NCBI RefSeq assembly: GCF_002483225.1
Contig: NZ_DLHL01000028.1
Coordinates: 1-64,000 of the forward strand
From: Gemmatimonas sp. UBA7669
Lineage (GTDB): Bacteria; Gemmatimonadota; Gemmatimonadetes; Gemmatimonadales; Gemmatimonadaceae
DNA length: 64,000 nucleotides
Direction of reading: 5' to 3'
This document shows, in pieces, positions 34,750 to 43,615 of the stretch. Position 1 is the first letter of the stretch. Each line of letters starts with the position of its first letter. The notes beneath the pieces are model-generated. The model was not told the DNA's origin. It made no database searches and saw only the letters and a list, made by a program, of their open reading frames with translations. A program made the position numbers and the translations under genes.

Positions 34750-36414
34750 TCAGTTGAGCTTCACCGACTCAAGGAAGATGCGCCCCTGCTCGCGGGCCTG
34801 CAGGTAGATGATGCCGTTGGCGCCGAAGCCGGCAATCTGTCGGCCGGGCGGCAGCTTGACACGGTACTGCAGCTTGCCTTCAGGGCTGACCACGTCGTAC
34901 ACGAGTGGCGGCTGATTCATCATGCCGGCCATCATGGCCATGGCGGCCGCCGGGGGCGGACCCTGACGCGTGCTGTCGCGCGCTGCGCCAGGTGCGCCGC
35001 CTGCGGCACCACCAGCCGCACCGGGGCGTCCACCCGCCTGCCCCGGCATGCCACCGCGCATGCCACCCGGTCCCATGAACTGCTGCGCCAACTGCGCCGA
35101 CAAGTTGGAGGTGGTGGGCACGACCCAGAGGTTGCCCTCACGGTCGGCAATGCTCGAGCCCTGACGAATGGGCGGGTAATAGTCCGGCAGACGATCGGCC
35201 GCGATGGGCTCCATGGTCATGCGGAACGTGCTGTTGGGGTTCGCGCTCTGACGCCCCATGGCCGCTTCGGCGAGCACCTTGAGCGAGTCCACCAGCTTCA
35301 CCTTCTCGTCGTCGGTGATGCGCTTCCAGTCGAAGGGCAGCTTCTCCGACGCGACGTGTTTGCCATCGGGACGGTAGTAGTCCACGTGATAGTCGAGCAC
35401 GCGCATGACCGCAACCGTGCCATCGGCCAAGAGCGCCCAATCGTCGGCCTGCGGCAGCGGATTGATCTTGACCGTCACGCGTGTGGTGCCGTCGTCGCCA
35501 CGCGTCATCTGCGTTTCGTTCTTCGGCACCTTGAGGAAGGTGACCGTGTCCGCCTTGCGCGTGTCGAAGTCCACGCGCACGATAGGCACCGAATCGGGCT
35601 GGTTGCTGGGATTGAAGCCGCGACCACCGGGGCCGCCGAATGGCTGGCCACCCGGACCACCGCCTGGCGCACCGCCACCAGGCGCACCGCCACCAGGCGC
35701 ACCGCCGCCCGGCGGTCCGCCAAAGTCCCCACCGCCACGATTGTTCTGGTTGGGGCGGTTGTTGTTGTTGCCCCCCTGCCCGCCACCACCACCGCCACGC
35801 CCGCGGTCCATGCCGTTGCCGAACATGGCCGCCATGCCGCCACCCGGGCCACCGCCGAACTGCCGGTAATACATGCGCCCCTGCGCATCGAATGCATGCG
35901 TGCCGAGGTTCATGTTGGCCAGCAGATTGATGTCGTTGGTGCGCGGTGAGGCCATGACACGCGCCGTGCGTCCATCGGGATTGAGCACCACCAATGAAGT
36001 CGTGGACGGGTCCACCACGATGGTGCTGTCACCGAGATAGGGCATGAGACCCAGCGGGCGCTGTCCATACGGCATGAGTGCGCCAGGCGCGGTGTCCGCC
36101 ACGACCGTCACATTGGACAGCGTTGCATCGAGGCGCAACAACTGCCGGCGCTGCACGTCGTTCACAAACACGGAGCCGTCGGGCAGACCGCGCAGCATGC
36201 TCACGCTGGTGAACGGCTGCGCCGAGCGCGCGATGACGGCGGAGACGTCACGCACGGGCACCGCCGCGGCCGTCGAGGCTGCAGCATCCTGCGCGGACAG
36301 GAGACTCGGTACAGTCGCCGCCGTGAGCAGCACACCGACAGCGCTCCAACGGGAAAGGCGAAGGCTGGACATGAGGGAGAACCCGGAGAGGGAGATGTTC
36401 ATGAGGTGATGCAT
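34750..36414 (-). CDS. Exported beta-propeller-like protein with Gly-rich insert
   Basis: 554 residues from ATG at 36414, two bases after the stop of the TonB receptor gene, so translation is probably coupled; starts at 36402 and 36372 are also possible. A signal peptide (SAVGVLLTAATVPSLLSAQ) is followed by repeated strands typical of NHL/6-bladed propellers (LRGLPDGSVFVNDVQRRQLLRLD, DREGNLWVVPT, KLQYRVKLPPGRQIAGFG). Between about residues 190 and 265 is a low-complexity region (GGGPGGG, APGGGAPGGG), encoded by 15-base-type repeats. Residues 445-500 hold a second Gly/Ala/Pro-rich stretch. The ligand is unknown. Confidence 0.75.
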   Translation of the reverse strand: MHHLMNISLSGFSLMSSLRLSRWSAVGVLLTAATVPSLLSAQDAAASTAAAVPVRDVSAVIARSAQPFTSVSMLRGLPDGSVFVNDVQRRQLLRLDATLSNVTVVADTAPGALMPYGQRPLGLMPYLGDSTIVVDPSTTSLVVLNPDGRTARVMASPRTNDINLLANMNLGTHAFDAQGRMYYRQFGGGPGGGMAAMFGNGMDRGRGGGGGGQGGNNNNRPNQNNRGGGDFGGPPGGGAPGGGAPGGGAPGGGPGGQPFGGPGGRGFNPSNQPDSVPIVRVDFDTRKADTVTFLKVPKNETQMTRGDDGTTRVTVKINPLPQADDWALLADGTVAVMRVLDYHVDYYRPDGKHVASEKLPFDWKRITDDEKVKLVDSLKVLAEAAMGRQSANPNSTFRMTMEPIAADRLPDYYPPIRQGSSIADREGNLWVVPTTSNLSAQLAQQFMGPGGMRGGMPGQAGGRPGAAGGAAGGAPGAARDSTRQGPPPAAAMAMMAGMMNQPPLVYDVVSPEGKLQYRVKLPPGRQIAGFGANGIIYLQAREQGRIFLESVKLN

Positions 36415-36416
36415 GC

Positions 36417-39400
36417 TCAGCGGCCCATGCGGCCACCGCCGCCACCGAACCGATTGTTACCCACGGTGCCCGAGCGGATGCCCTGCAGCGTGCGCTTGTC
36501 GAGGAACTGCACGAGCTGGTCGGGAAGAATGCGAATCTGGTCGGGCGTCAGGAGACCGCGGATGCCCGGCACGATCTTGATCAACATGTCTACCGTTTCC
36601 TCACGCGCCCGGCGATAGCGACCGAAGGCATCGCCATGGCTATAGCGGTCGGGGAGCTCCGAGAGGAAACGCGCCACCGGCGTCCACACGCTGTCGCTCT
36701 TGAGCACGTACAGACGGTTGAGCGTGGCCAAGCTGTCTGCCTGCTTGCGGGTGAGCTTGAGCGTGTCTGCCTGCTGCAGCAACTGCTGCATGGGATTGAT
36801 GATGCCAACGTTCGCCGTCTGACGCAGCTGCTGCAGGCTGGGCTTGTTGCCCGGTCGTGTGCGGCCGCGGTCAAGCTGCTGCAGCAACTGTTGCTGTTCA
36901 CGTGACTGACCCACGTCGTACCGCACCTGCAAGGTAAACATCACCGGCTGCGAGCGCAGGGTGGTTTCGCGCGGGCGGGTGGAACCGAAGCGCTCGTTCA
37001 CCTCGTACTTGAAGGCACGGGTGACCGGGTCAAAACCCCGAACGAAAAGCAACTGCTGCTGCGCCTGCGGCGACTGCTGCGCACCCCAGCCCTTCAGACC
37101 ATCTTCACCGTTGATGAGGCGATCGACGCCGTTGAGCGGATTTTGAACCTGCAACGAGATATTGGCACGCTGCGGCAGGCCCAGCTTGAGCGAGTTGAGG
37201 CTGAAATTAAGGTTGCCCGTCATCGACCAAGGGCCGACACAGGAGTTCCGCTCAGCGAACTGTCCCATCTGGTTGCGAAGGCAGGCCGTGGCTTCGCGGG
37301 TGCCGTTGGCAAGGAGGCTCTCAAGTCCGCTACGGAGCAGCGGATCGGTGACGGAGCTCGGGTCGAACACGAAAGCGCGATCATTGCCGTAGCTGTCGCC
37401 GTTCACGTCCTGATTGATGGTCGGCGTGTAGCGGAAGCCCGAGCTGAACCGGCCATTCCACGAGATGCGCACCGCGTCCCACGCGTTGTAGCTCAAGCTG
37501 TACTGAATGGCATGGCGCGAGAAAAAGCCACCGGGTGACCACTCCTTGCCGACCGGCGACCCCACGGTGCTGTTGAAGCCGAGGAACTGCTCACGCACAT
37601 CGGCCAGCACGTAGTTGAGATTCCAGCCCCAACGCGAGTTGAAGACCGTCGGGCGCAGGCTGAGGTTGAGCTGACGGCTCTCGCCTTCCAGCGAAGATGT
37701 CTGCGCCGTGACGCGACCGTACTTGTCGCTCACGCGCGCCTCGCGCCAAGCCACCTGGCCCGTAGTGGGCACAATGGCTTCGGGCGTCACGAACATGGGG
37801 CGACCACCCTCACCATTGAGCGAGAACTGCTGTTCGTTGGTGAAGTTGAGGTCGATGCCACCCTGCTGGCGTTGGTTGCGCGAGTAGGTCACGTCGGCTG
37901 ACAGCACGAAGCGATTCTTGAGTACCGCACCCATCCACTGCAGGTTGCCGCGAATGGAGCGCTGCGCCTGATAATCCGGCAGGAACAGCGTGACGTTGGG
38001 GTTGCTGTTGGCGAACACCGAGCCGCTGGTGCCGTCGGCACAAGTGGTCGGGATGGTACCGCGGTCCGCTGCGTAAGCGGTCCAGTCCGGAGTAGGCGTG
38101 GCCTCACCAACACAGGTGAGCTGCTGCAAGCCACTGGGCAGACCGGTATTGTCGATAGCGCCGGAAATGAGCTGCGTACCCGGTGTGTTCTGGAACACGC
38201 CCAACCCACCGCGTACCACGGCTCGCGGCGCGCGAATCATGCCAGGCATCAGGGCCAGCTGATCGGCCTCCCCCAAGGTCCATGAGAAGCCGATGCGAGG
38301 GCTGACGTACAGACGGTTGGGGACTTCCGCGTTGTCGTACTGGAAGGTGTTGCGAACATCTGCGTTGGTTTGCGGCCCCATGTTGAACTGGTTGCCGTCC
38401 ACGCGCACACCGTACTGGACCTGAAGGTCGTTGGTTGGGCGCCAGGCATCGCCGAGGGATACTGCCGCAACGTACTGACTTCCCGCGCGCGTGCGCGGTG
38501 AAAGCAAACGCGTGAACGAAGCCGGACGATTGGCTTGCAGGTCTGCCAAGGTGTTGTAGGAGAACGAACCGTACTCGTTGAAGTTGAACAGGTTCGAGAA
38601 CTCCTCACGACGCAGTTCCGACGTGAGCTTCACACGGTGCCGATTGTCCTTGGAGAACCACGAGAGCGTATTGTTGCCGGCCAAGGTGGTGGTGACGCTG
38701 CTGTTGTTCAGCGCCGGGTTGCCGCCGAACTGCAAGTTACCCACCGAGGCCGTGCCATCGGCGAACTGCGAGTTCACGCGCACCGCGCCCGACGGGAGTA
38801 GCGTGTAGGGCTCTGCGGCGTTCCGGCTCGTGCTGTAGCCCACCGTTGTTTCGGTGAAGAGGCCCTTCCACCCCACCATGCCGCTGTGGCGCAGCTGCGC
38901 CGCGCCACCCCAATTCGTACGCTCACCATCACGTGTTGGGGTAATCAGACTGCCACCGAATCCGCCAAAACCGCCGCCACCAAAGCCACCGCCACCACCA
39001 CCACCACTGCCAACCGGTGTGGTCTTCCGATAGTTTGCCGAAAGGGTGACGGAGTATGTGCTGCCACGCGACGAGTTTTGGGGCACCCAATCGAAGCTGT
39101 TGAGCGTATTGAGTGTGGTCTGGATGCGCAGTGGCGAATAGCCATCAATAGTGAACGGCACGTTGTCGGTGCCCAGGATGTCCAGCATGCGGCGCACCGA
39201 ATCGGCCGATACGCCAGCCGCCTGGAAGCCGTCCACATTGGTATTGAGCGCCGTCTGGAAGTCCTGCAGGCGGCGGTCGAACTGCAGCGAGGTGTTGTAG
39301 AAAAGCATGTCCGGCTTGATGGGTCCCGATGCCGAACCGCCGAACGAAGCATTGGTGTACTGCTGCCCCGTCGCGACGCCCACGCGATCCGCCCACTGCA

Positions 39401-40193
39401 GTTGCGGGGACACAAAATTGGAACTGATGGCGCGATTCGAAAAGTTCGACCCGGCGCGCGTCCGCACCTGCAACTGACCACCCGAGAAACCACCGCGCGA
39501 CACATCGTACGGACTGGTCGACAGCGAAGTCATCACGTTGGCATCACGCGGCAACTGCGCATCGCCGAAATTGAGGCCATTGAGCTGCGTATTGTTCTGA
39601 TCACCGCCCAGGCCAAACACCGAGAACGCGTCGCTCGAACCGTCGGCCCCCAGCAGCAACTGCACACCAGGAATGGCCGAGGCCATGGCCGCGAGGTCGC
39701 CCATCTGCTCGGCGTTGAGGAAGCCGGCGATTTCATCGCTCACGGTGCGCTCGGTGCCACTCACATCCGACACGGTATCGGAACGCGATACCGCAGCGCG
39801 CTCCGTCACCTGCACGGCATCGAGCGTGATAGCGGCCGGCGCCATGCGCGCGTTGGCGATGAGAATTTCCTGATCGGCGGTACGCTTCACCTGGTAGCGG
39901 CGCGGCGCGAGACCAATACCGGAAAATGTCACCCAGTAGTCGCCTTCCCCACCGGGAAACGAAATGGTGTAGCGACCATTGCGGTCGGTGCGCTGCGTGC
40001 GGCTTACGTTGCCACTCAGCGTGGTGGCGGTGACCAGCACGTTGGCGATGGGCAGCGAGTCGGTCCCGAGGACCTGACCGCGAATGATGTCAACCTGCTG
40101 GGCCTCGGCCACGGTTGGCGCGGCCATGGATGGCACGACCACGGCGGCAGAGAGGACAACCAGCGCGCCAAAAAGGCGGCGGAAAAAGGGCAT
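36417..40193 (-). CDS. TonB-dependent outer-membrane receptor with carboxypeptidase-regulatory-like domain
   Basis: 1258 residues from ATG at 40193 (MPFFRRLFGALVVLSAAVVV...), a clear signal peptide; the open frame upstream of this ATG is not coding. Residues about 35-115 are the Ig-like CarboxypepD_reg domain (IIRGQVLGTDSLPIANVLVTATTLSG). A plug follows (VSDEIAGFLNAEQMGDLAAMASAIPGVQLL), then a long barrel. This is the Oar/SusC-like architecture. The C-terminus adds a polar segment (LLQQADTLKLTRKQADSLATLNRL) and FGGGGGRMGR, unlike the usual aromatic last strand. The Oar-like TonB receptor and propeller pair is probably one uptake or surface unit. Confidence 0.9.
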   Translation of the reverse strand: MPFFRRLFGALVVLSAAVVVPSMAAPTVAEAQQVDIIRGQVLGTDSLPIANVLVTATTLSGNVSRTQRTDRNGRYTISFPGGEGDYWVTFSGIGLAPRRYQVKRTADQEILIANARMAPAAITLDAVQVTERAAVSRSDTVSDVSGTERTVSDEIAGFLNAEQMGDLAAMASAIPGVQLLLGADGSSDAFSVFGLGGDQNNTQLNGLNFGDAQLPRDANVMTSLSTSPYDVSRGGFSGGQLQVRTRAGSNFSNRAISSNFVSPQLQWADRVGVATGQQYTNASFGGSASGPIKPDMLFYNTSLQFDRRLQDFQTALNTNVDGFQAAGVSADSVRRMLDILGTDNVPFTIDGYSPLRIQTTLNTLNSFDWVPQNSSRGSTYSVTLSANYRKTTPVGSGGGGGGGFGGGGFGGFGGSLITPTRDGERTNWGGAAQLRHSGMVGWKGLFTETTVGYSTSRNAAEPYTLLPSGAVRVNSQFADGTASVGNLQFGGNPALNNSSVTTTLAGNNTLSWFSKDNRHRVKLTSELRREEFSNLFNFNEYGSFSYNTLADLQANRPASFTRLLSPRTRAGSQYVAAVSLGDAWRPTNDLQVQYGVRVDGNQFNMGPQTNADVRNTFQYDNAEVPNRLYVSPRIGFSWTLGEADQLALMPGMIRAPRAVVRGGLGVFQNTPGTQLISGAIDNTGLPSGLQQLTCVGEATPTPDWTAYAADRGTIPTTCADGTSGSVFANSNPNVTLFLPDYQAQRSIRGNLQWMGAVLKNRFVLSADVTYSRNQRQQGGIDLNFTNEQQFSLNGEGGRPMFVTPEAIVPTTGQVAWREARVSDKYGRVTAQTSSLEGESRQLNLSLRPTVFNSRWGWNLNYVLADVREQFLGFNSTVGSPVGKEWSPGGFFSRHAIQYSLSYNAWDAVRISWNGRFSSGFRYTPTINQDVNGDSYGNDRAFVFDPSSVTDPLLRSGLESLLANGTREATACLRNQMGQFAERNSCVGPWSMTGNLNFSLNSLKLGLPQRANISLQVQNPLNGVDRLINGEDGLKGWGAQQSPQAQQQLLFVRGFDPVTRAFKYEVNERFGSTRPRETTLRSQPVMFTLQVRYDVGQSREQQQLLQQLDRGRTRPGNKPSLQQLRQTANVGIINPMQQLLQQADTLKLTRKQADSLATLNRLYVLKSDSVWTPVARFLSELPDRYSHGDAFGRYRRAREETVDMLIKIVPGIRGLLTPDQIRILPDQLVQFLDKRTLQGIRSGTVGNNRFGGGGGRMGR

Positions 40194-40328
40194 GGTAGTA
40201 GTCACGACGGGTAAGACGCATACCGGTCGCGATTCGTTAACGGGGTTCCATCGCCCGCAGCGCCAGAAGGCCACCCCGGTGACGCCGCGGTGATGCCCGT
40301 GTGACGCGGCTGGCTTTAAGTTCGGAGT

Positions 40329-41609
40329 ATGGAAATCCTCCGCGACCCACTCTGGAACAACATCCGCCTCGATCCGCTCGCCCTGTCCCTGCTGGAAACG
40401 CCCGTGGTGCAGCGCCTGCGCTACGTGCGGCAGTTGGGTCTGGCATTTCTGGTGTATCCGGGTGCCACGCATTCCCGCTTCGAGCATGCGCTTGGCGCGT
40501 GGCATCTGGCCGGGGTGGCGCTGCGCCTGTTGGACGAGCGGGGGGCGCTTGATGGAATTGGCGCGCGCGATCAGCAACTCATCCGGGCCGCCGCATTGTT
40601 GCACGACGTGGGACACTATCCGTTCTCGCACGCGCTCGAGGAAATCGGCGTCACCGATCACGAGGAGGTAGCGCGTCCACTGGTGACGCAGGGGGCCGTA
40701 GGCGCCGTGCTGCGCCAGGCGCTGGGTGACGACGCGCCGGATACCGTGTTTGCCCTCATCAGCGGGGTCAGCGCCCATCCGCTGCAGGGACTCATCTCCG
40801 GTTCCATTGATCTCGACAAGATCGAGTATCTCAAGCGCGACGCGACCATGTGTGGCGTGCCCTACGGCGAAATCGACGTCGACCGACTGCTCAATTCGCT
40901 GGTGCTGGTTGAGCTGCCTGAGGGACACACCGCAATAGGCGTGCACGAAAAGGGGCTCTCGGCGCTCGAGTCGCTGCTCTTTGCCAAGTACCAGATGTAC
41001 CGGAACGTGTACTGGCATCACGCCGTGCGCAGCGCAACGGCCATGTACAAGCGTCTGGTGGCCGTTGCGCTCGACACCGGCGCCGTGGCGGCCGACCGCG
41101 TGGCGCGCTATACCGACGAAGGCCTGCTGGTGCACCTCGACACCCCGTCTCTCGTGCCCGAAGCGCGCCAGTTGCTCGACGCGCTGCGCATTCGCCGCCT
41201 GCACAAGCGGGCCTACGAGTGCCCCGCTGCCACGCTCGGAGACGAGGTGGGTGAGTGGATTGCCAGCGACTACGCGCTGACGCGCCGCGTTGAAGACCAG
41301 TTGGCGGCCGAGCTGGGGCTGCCCAGGGGGGCGGTGCTGTTGGACTACCCGGCCAAGACGCAGATGCTGGGCGTGGATATCCCCATGCAGCGCCGGGACG
41401 GGCGTGTGCAGCACCTGACCGCCAGTGGCTTTGAAGGCGCGCTCAATCTGCCGCGTCTCAGTGACGAGCTCTACCGCAGTGCGCGACGGCTGCGGGTGTT
41501 TACCGCCAATCGGGCTCCGGTGCCCTCTGACGCCGTGCTGACGGCACTCAGACTGGATGCCGAGGCCATTCGGGATCGGCTCGACCGAGGTCTGCCGCTG
41601 CTGAGCTGA
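40329..41609 (+). CDS. HD-domain phosphohydrolase (dGTPase-like)
   Basis: 426 residues. It has the metal-binding H...HD...D set: FEHALGAWHLAGVALRLL, then RAAALLHDVGHYPFSHALEE (HD pair around residue 97), and IDLDKIEYLKRDATMCGVPYGEID with the distal Asp. This pattern matches SAMHD1/YfbR-like and Dgt-related enzymes that hydrolyse dNTPs or phospho-compounds. The substrate is not determined. It is divergent from the TonB receptor gene. No Shine-Dalgarno site is obvious near the ATG at 40329. Confidence 0.85.
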   Translation: MEILRDPLWNNIRLDPLALSLLETPVVQRLRYVRQLGLAFLVYPGATHSRFEHALGAWHLAGVALRLLDERGALDGIGARDQQLIRAAALLHDVGHYPFSHALEEIGVTDHEEVARPLVTQGAVGAVLRQALGDDAPDTVFALISGVSAHPLQGLISGSIDLDKIEYLKRDATMCGVPYGEIDVDRLLNSLVLVELPEGHTAIGVHEKGLSALESLLFAKYQMYRNVYWHHAVRSATAMYKRLVAVALDTGAVAADRVARYTDEGLLVHLDTPSLVPEARQLLDALRIRRLHKRAYECPAATLGDEVGEWIASDYALTRRVEDQLAAELGLPRGAVLLDYPAKTQMLGVDIPMQRRDGRVQHLTASGFEGALNLPRLSDELYRSARRLRVFTANRAPVPSDAVLTALRLDAEAIRDRLDRGLPLLS

Positions 41610-41636
41610 GCGTGAGGAGACCTGCTTGCGCGCCGG

Positions 41637-42380
41637 CTATCGCGCCGCGGCCTGACCCGTGAAGCAGTGGCGCTGGCCGGCCTTGGCGGCCTCCAGCATC
41701 TCGATGGCCTCGGTGACGATGGCCTCGCCCCGGTTGGCCGCATAAAACGCGCGGATGCCCACGTGCAGGGAGTCGAGGCTGACCGTGCCACGCGTGGCCC
41801 GTGCCCAGTCCCGGAGCGGCCGCGGCTGCTCCACAATGCAGCCGCGCTCGGTGCCTTCGGCATCGAGCAACACAAAGGTGGGGGTGGCAGTGCGTCCGTC
41901 GAGCGAGCGGTGGCTTTCCTGCACCGCACGGCCGGCCGCCGGCAGCACAATGCGCAGGTCGATGCCGGGCACATCCTGCGCGAGACGGGCCAGCCAGGGC
42001 ACCGTGTTCATGGAGTCGCCACAGGCATCCACGGCCACCACCAGCAGCTTCCAGCTGCCGCCCACCTGACGGGCACGGGCGACGAGCGCGTCGCTCACGC
42101 GAGCCGTGTCCGCCAGTCCCAGCCAGCCCTCTCGGCGCGCCTTGGCGGCCGCGACGAAGTCGGCAAACGTCTGCCCCGAGCCGTGCAGCGCCAGCAGGGT
42201 GCTGTCGGTGACAGTCGCTCCAACGCTGAGGGGCGCCGCGCAACCAGGCGCCGCGGTTGGACGCAGGGCCTGGGCCGAGCTGCCGGTGACGAGGAGCGCA
42301 CCAAGCAGACCTGCCCCGAGACCAGGGCGGGAGACGGCACGACGTGCAACACGGGCGCACCACGAACGGGCGAATGTCAT
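41637..42380 (-). CDS. Exported thioredoxin-fold protein with CxxS site
   Basis: About 247 residues from ATG at 42380 (MTFARSWCARV). The signal peptide-like N-terminus (GLGAGLLGALLVTGSSAQA) is followed by a thioredoxin-like domain: WKLLVVAVDACGDSMNTVPWLARLA, then PTFVLLDAEGTERG with a cis-Pro. The family motif WCGDC is here ACGDS, so only one Cys remains and full oxidoreductase chemistry is doubtful. It ends convergent to the HD gene. Confidence 0.75.
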   Translation of the reverse strand: MTFARSWCARVARRAVSRPGLGAGLLGALLVTGSSAQALRPTAAPGCAAPLSVGATVTDSTLLALHGSGQTFADFVAAAKARREGWLGLADTARVSDALVARARQVGGSWKLLVVAVDACGDSMNTVPWLARLAQDVPGIDLRIVLPAAGRAVQESHRSLDGRTATPTFVLLDAEGTERGCIVEQPRPLRDWARATRGTVSLDSLHVGIRAFYAANRGEAIVTEAIEMLEAAKAGQRHCFTGQAAAR

Positions 42381-42418
42381 CGATGTCGTCTCGGATGTCG
42401 TTGCGGGTGAAAACACCG

Positions 42419-42628
42419 TCAGCCTGCGCGTGGCGGCCCCTCTGGCCTGTTTGCACCATGCGCCTCGGCCAACTTGCGACCGATGCCCCGGTAGAACGCC
42501 GCGTCAAGCGGCTTCTCCTCTGCATCGAGGGTCATGGCACAGCGCTCGATGGCGTAGAGGATGTTGCCCAGGTACAACTCGGCCAACGCACCGACCGTCG
42601 TGGCCTCACCAGGTTGTGGCGCGCTCAC
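42419..42628 (-). CDS. Small hypothetical protein downstream of PP2C
   Basis: 69 residues, GTG start at 42628, 7 bases after the PP2C stop, with AAGG upstream. It reads as a helical protein (ALAELYLGNILYAIERCAMTLDAEEKPLDAAFYRGIGRKLAEAH) with no signal peptide. Spacing suggests it is translated with the phosphatase gene and may be a partner. No family recognised. Confidence 0.5.
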   Translation of the reverse strand: MSAPQPGEATTVGALAELYLGNILYAIERCAMTLDAEEKPLDAAFYRGIGRKLAEAHGANRPEGPPRAG

Positions 42629-42635
42629 CGCGGCC

Positions 42636-43463
42636 TTATCCCGGCGGGAGGACGGCCGCCATTTCGCCGGTGGCGACGCCCGTGACCTTCACGACCTGCA
42701 CCACGATGGCCGTGATGTTGTCCAGACCACCACGACGATTGGCCTCGGTGATCATCGCGTCCACCATGCGACCGGGGGTCTGCCGGGTCTCGAGGATCTT
42801 CTTGAGCTGCGGATCCTCGACCATGCCGGTGAGGCCATCCGAGGCCACGAGGTACACATCGCCGGCCTGCAGTTCGCCACTGTGGACATCCGCTTCCACT
42901 GCCGCATTTGCGCCCACGCAACGGGTGATGACGTTGCTGTAGGGGTGGTAGCGCGCCTGTTCCGGCGTAAGGAAGCCGGCGTCCACCTGTTCCTGCACGT
43001 AGGAGTGGTCCTTGGTGAGTTGACGGAACACACCGTCTCTCAGCAGGTAGACCCGGGAATCGCCAATGTGGCCAATGAACCAGCGTCCGTAGCCCATCAT
43101 GAGGCAGGAGGCCGTCGTGCCCATGCCCTGCTTGTCGGCTTCCTGGATGGTGCGTTCGTAGATGGCGCGGTTGGCCTCTTTGAGCGCGGCGGCCATGCGG
43201 GGACCGATGTCCTCGCGGGTCAGATCGCGCACCCCGGAGAGTTCGCGGGAGACGATCTGCACGGCCATCTCGCTGGCCACCTCACCCGCGGCATGTCCCC
43301 CCATGCCATCGGCGACGATGAAGAGGCCCCGCTCCTGGTCGGCGTCGGCGTAAAGGCTGTCTTCGTTGCCTGCCCGTATGCGTCCGACATCCGTGCCGGC
43401 GGCGACAGAAAGCTGCACGTGTTTGGGGTGGCTCGTCTCAGGAAGTAACGCGGGGGACACCAA
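42636..43463 (-). CDS. PP2C-type serine/threonine phosphatase
   Basis: 275 residues, GTG start at 43463. It has all PP2C metal motifs: RIRAGNEDSLYAD, FIVADGMGGHAAGE, HIGDSRVYLLRDG, LVASDGLTGMVED and GLDNITAIVVQVV. This is the bacterial Stp/PppA class, which reverses Hanks-type kinase phosphorylation. No kinase gene is seen in this window. It is followed by a small protein gene after 7 bases. Confidence 0.93.
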   Translation of the reverse strand: MVSPALLPETSHPKHVQLSVAAGTDVGRIRAGNEDSLYADADQERGLFIVADGMGGHAAGEVASEMAVQIVSRELSGVRDLTREDIGPRMAAALKEANRAIYERTIQEADKQGMGTTASCLMMGYGRWFIGHIGDSRVYLLRDGVFRQLTKDHSYVQEQVDAGFLTPEQARYHPYSNVITRCVGANAAVEADVHSGELQAGDVYLVASDGLTGMVEDPQLKKILETRQTPGRMVDAMITEANRRGGLDNITAIVVQVVKVTGVATGEMAAVLPPG

Positions 43464-43615
43464 ACGTAACGTGCGAAGCTATCCGGGCGTGTTGCCCATT
43501 GGCAAGCGCAGAAGCCGTTTCCCGTGTCCTGATCTTGATGACCGGCTGATGGGAGGTGGGGACTGGACAGGCGTGGTCCCCGGACAGGGGCCAGCCGCGC
43601 GGCCTCCAGCGGGCC

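Noticed and set aside
40194..41414. Extension of the TonB receptor frame upstream of the signal peptide
   Set aside because: It is antisense to the HD-domain gene. A clear signal peptide starts at the ATG at 40193.
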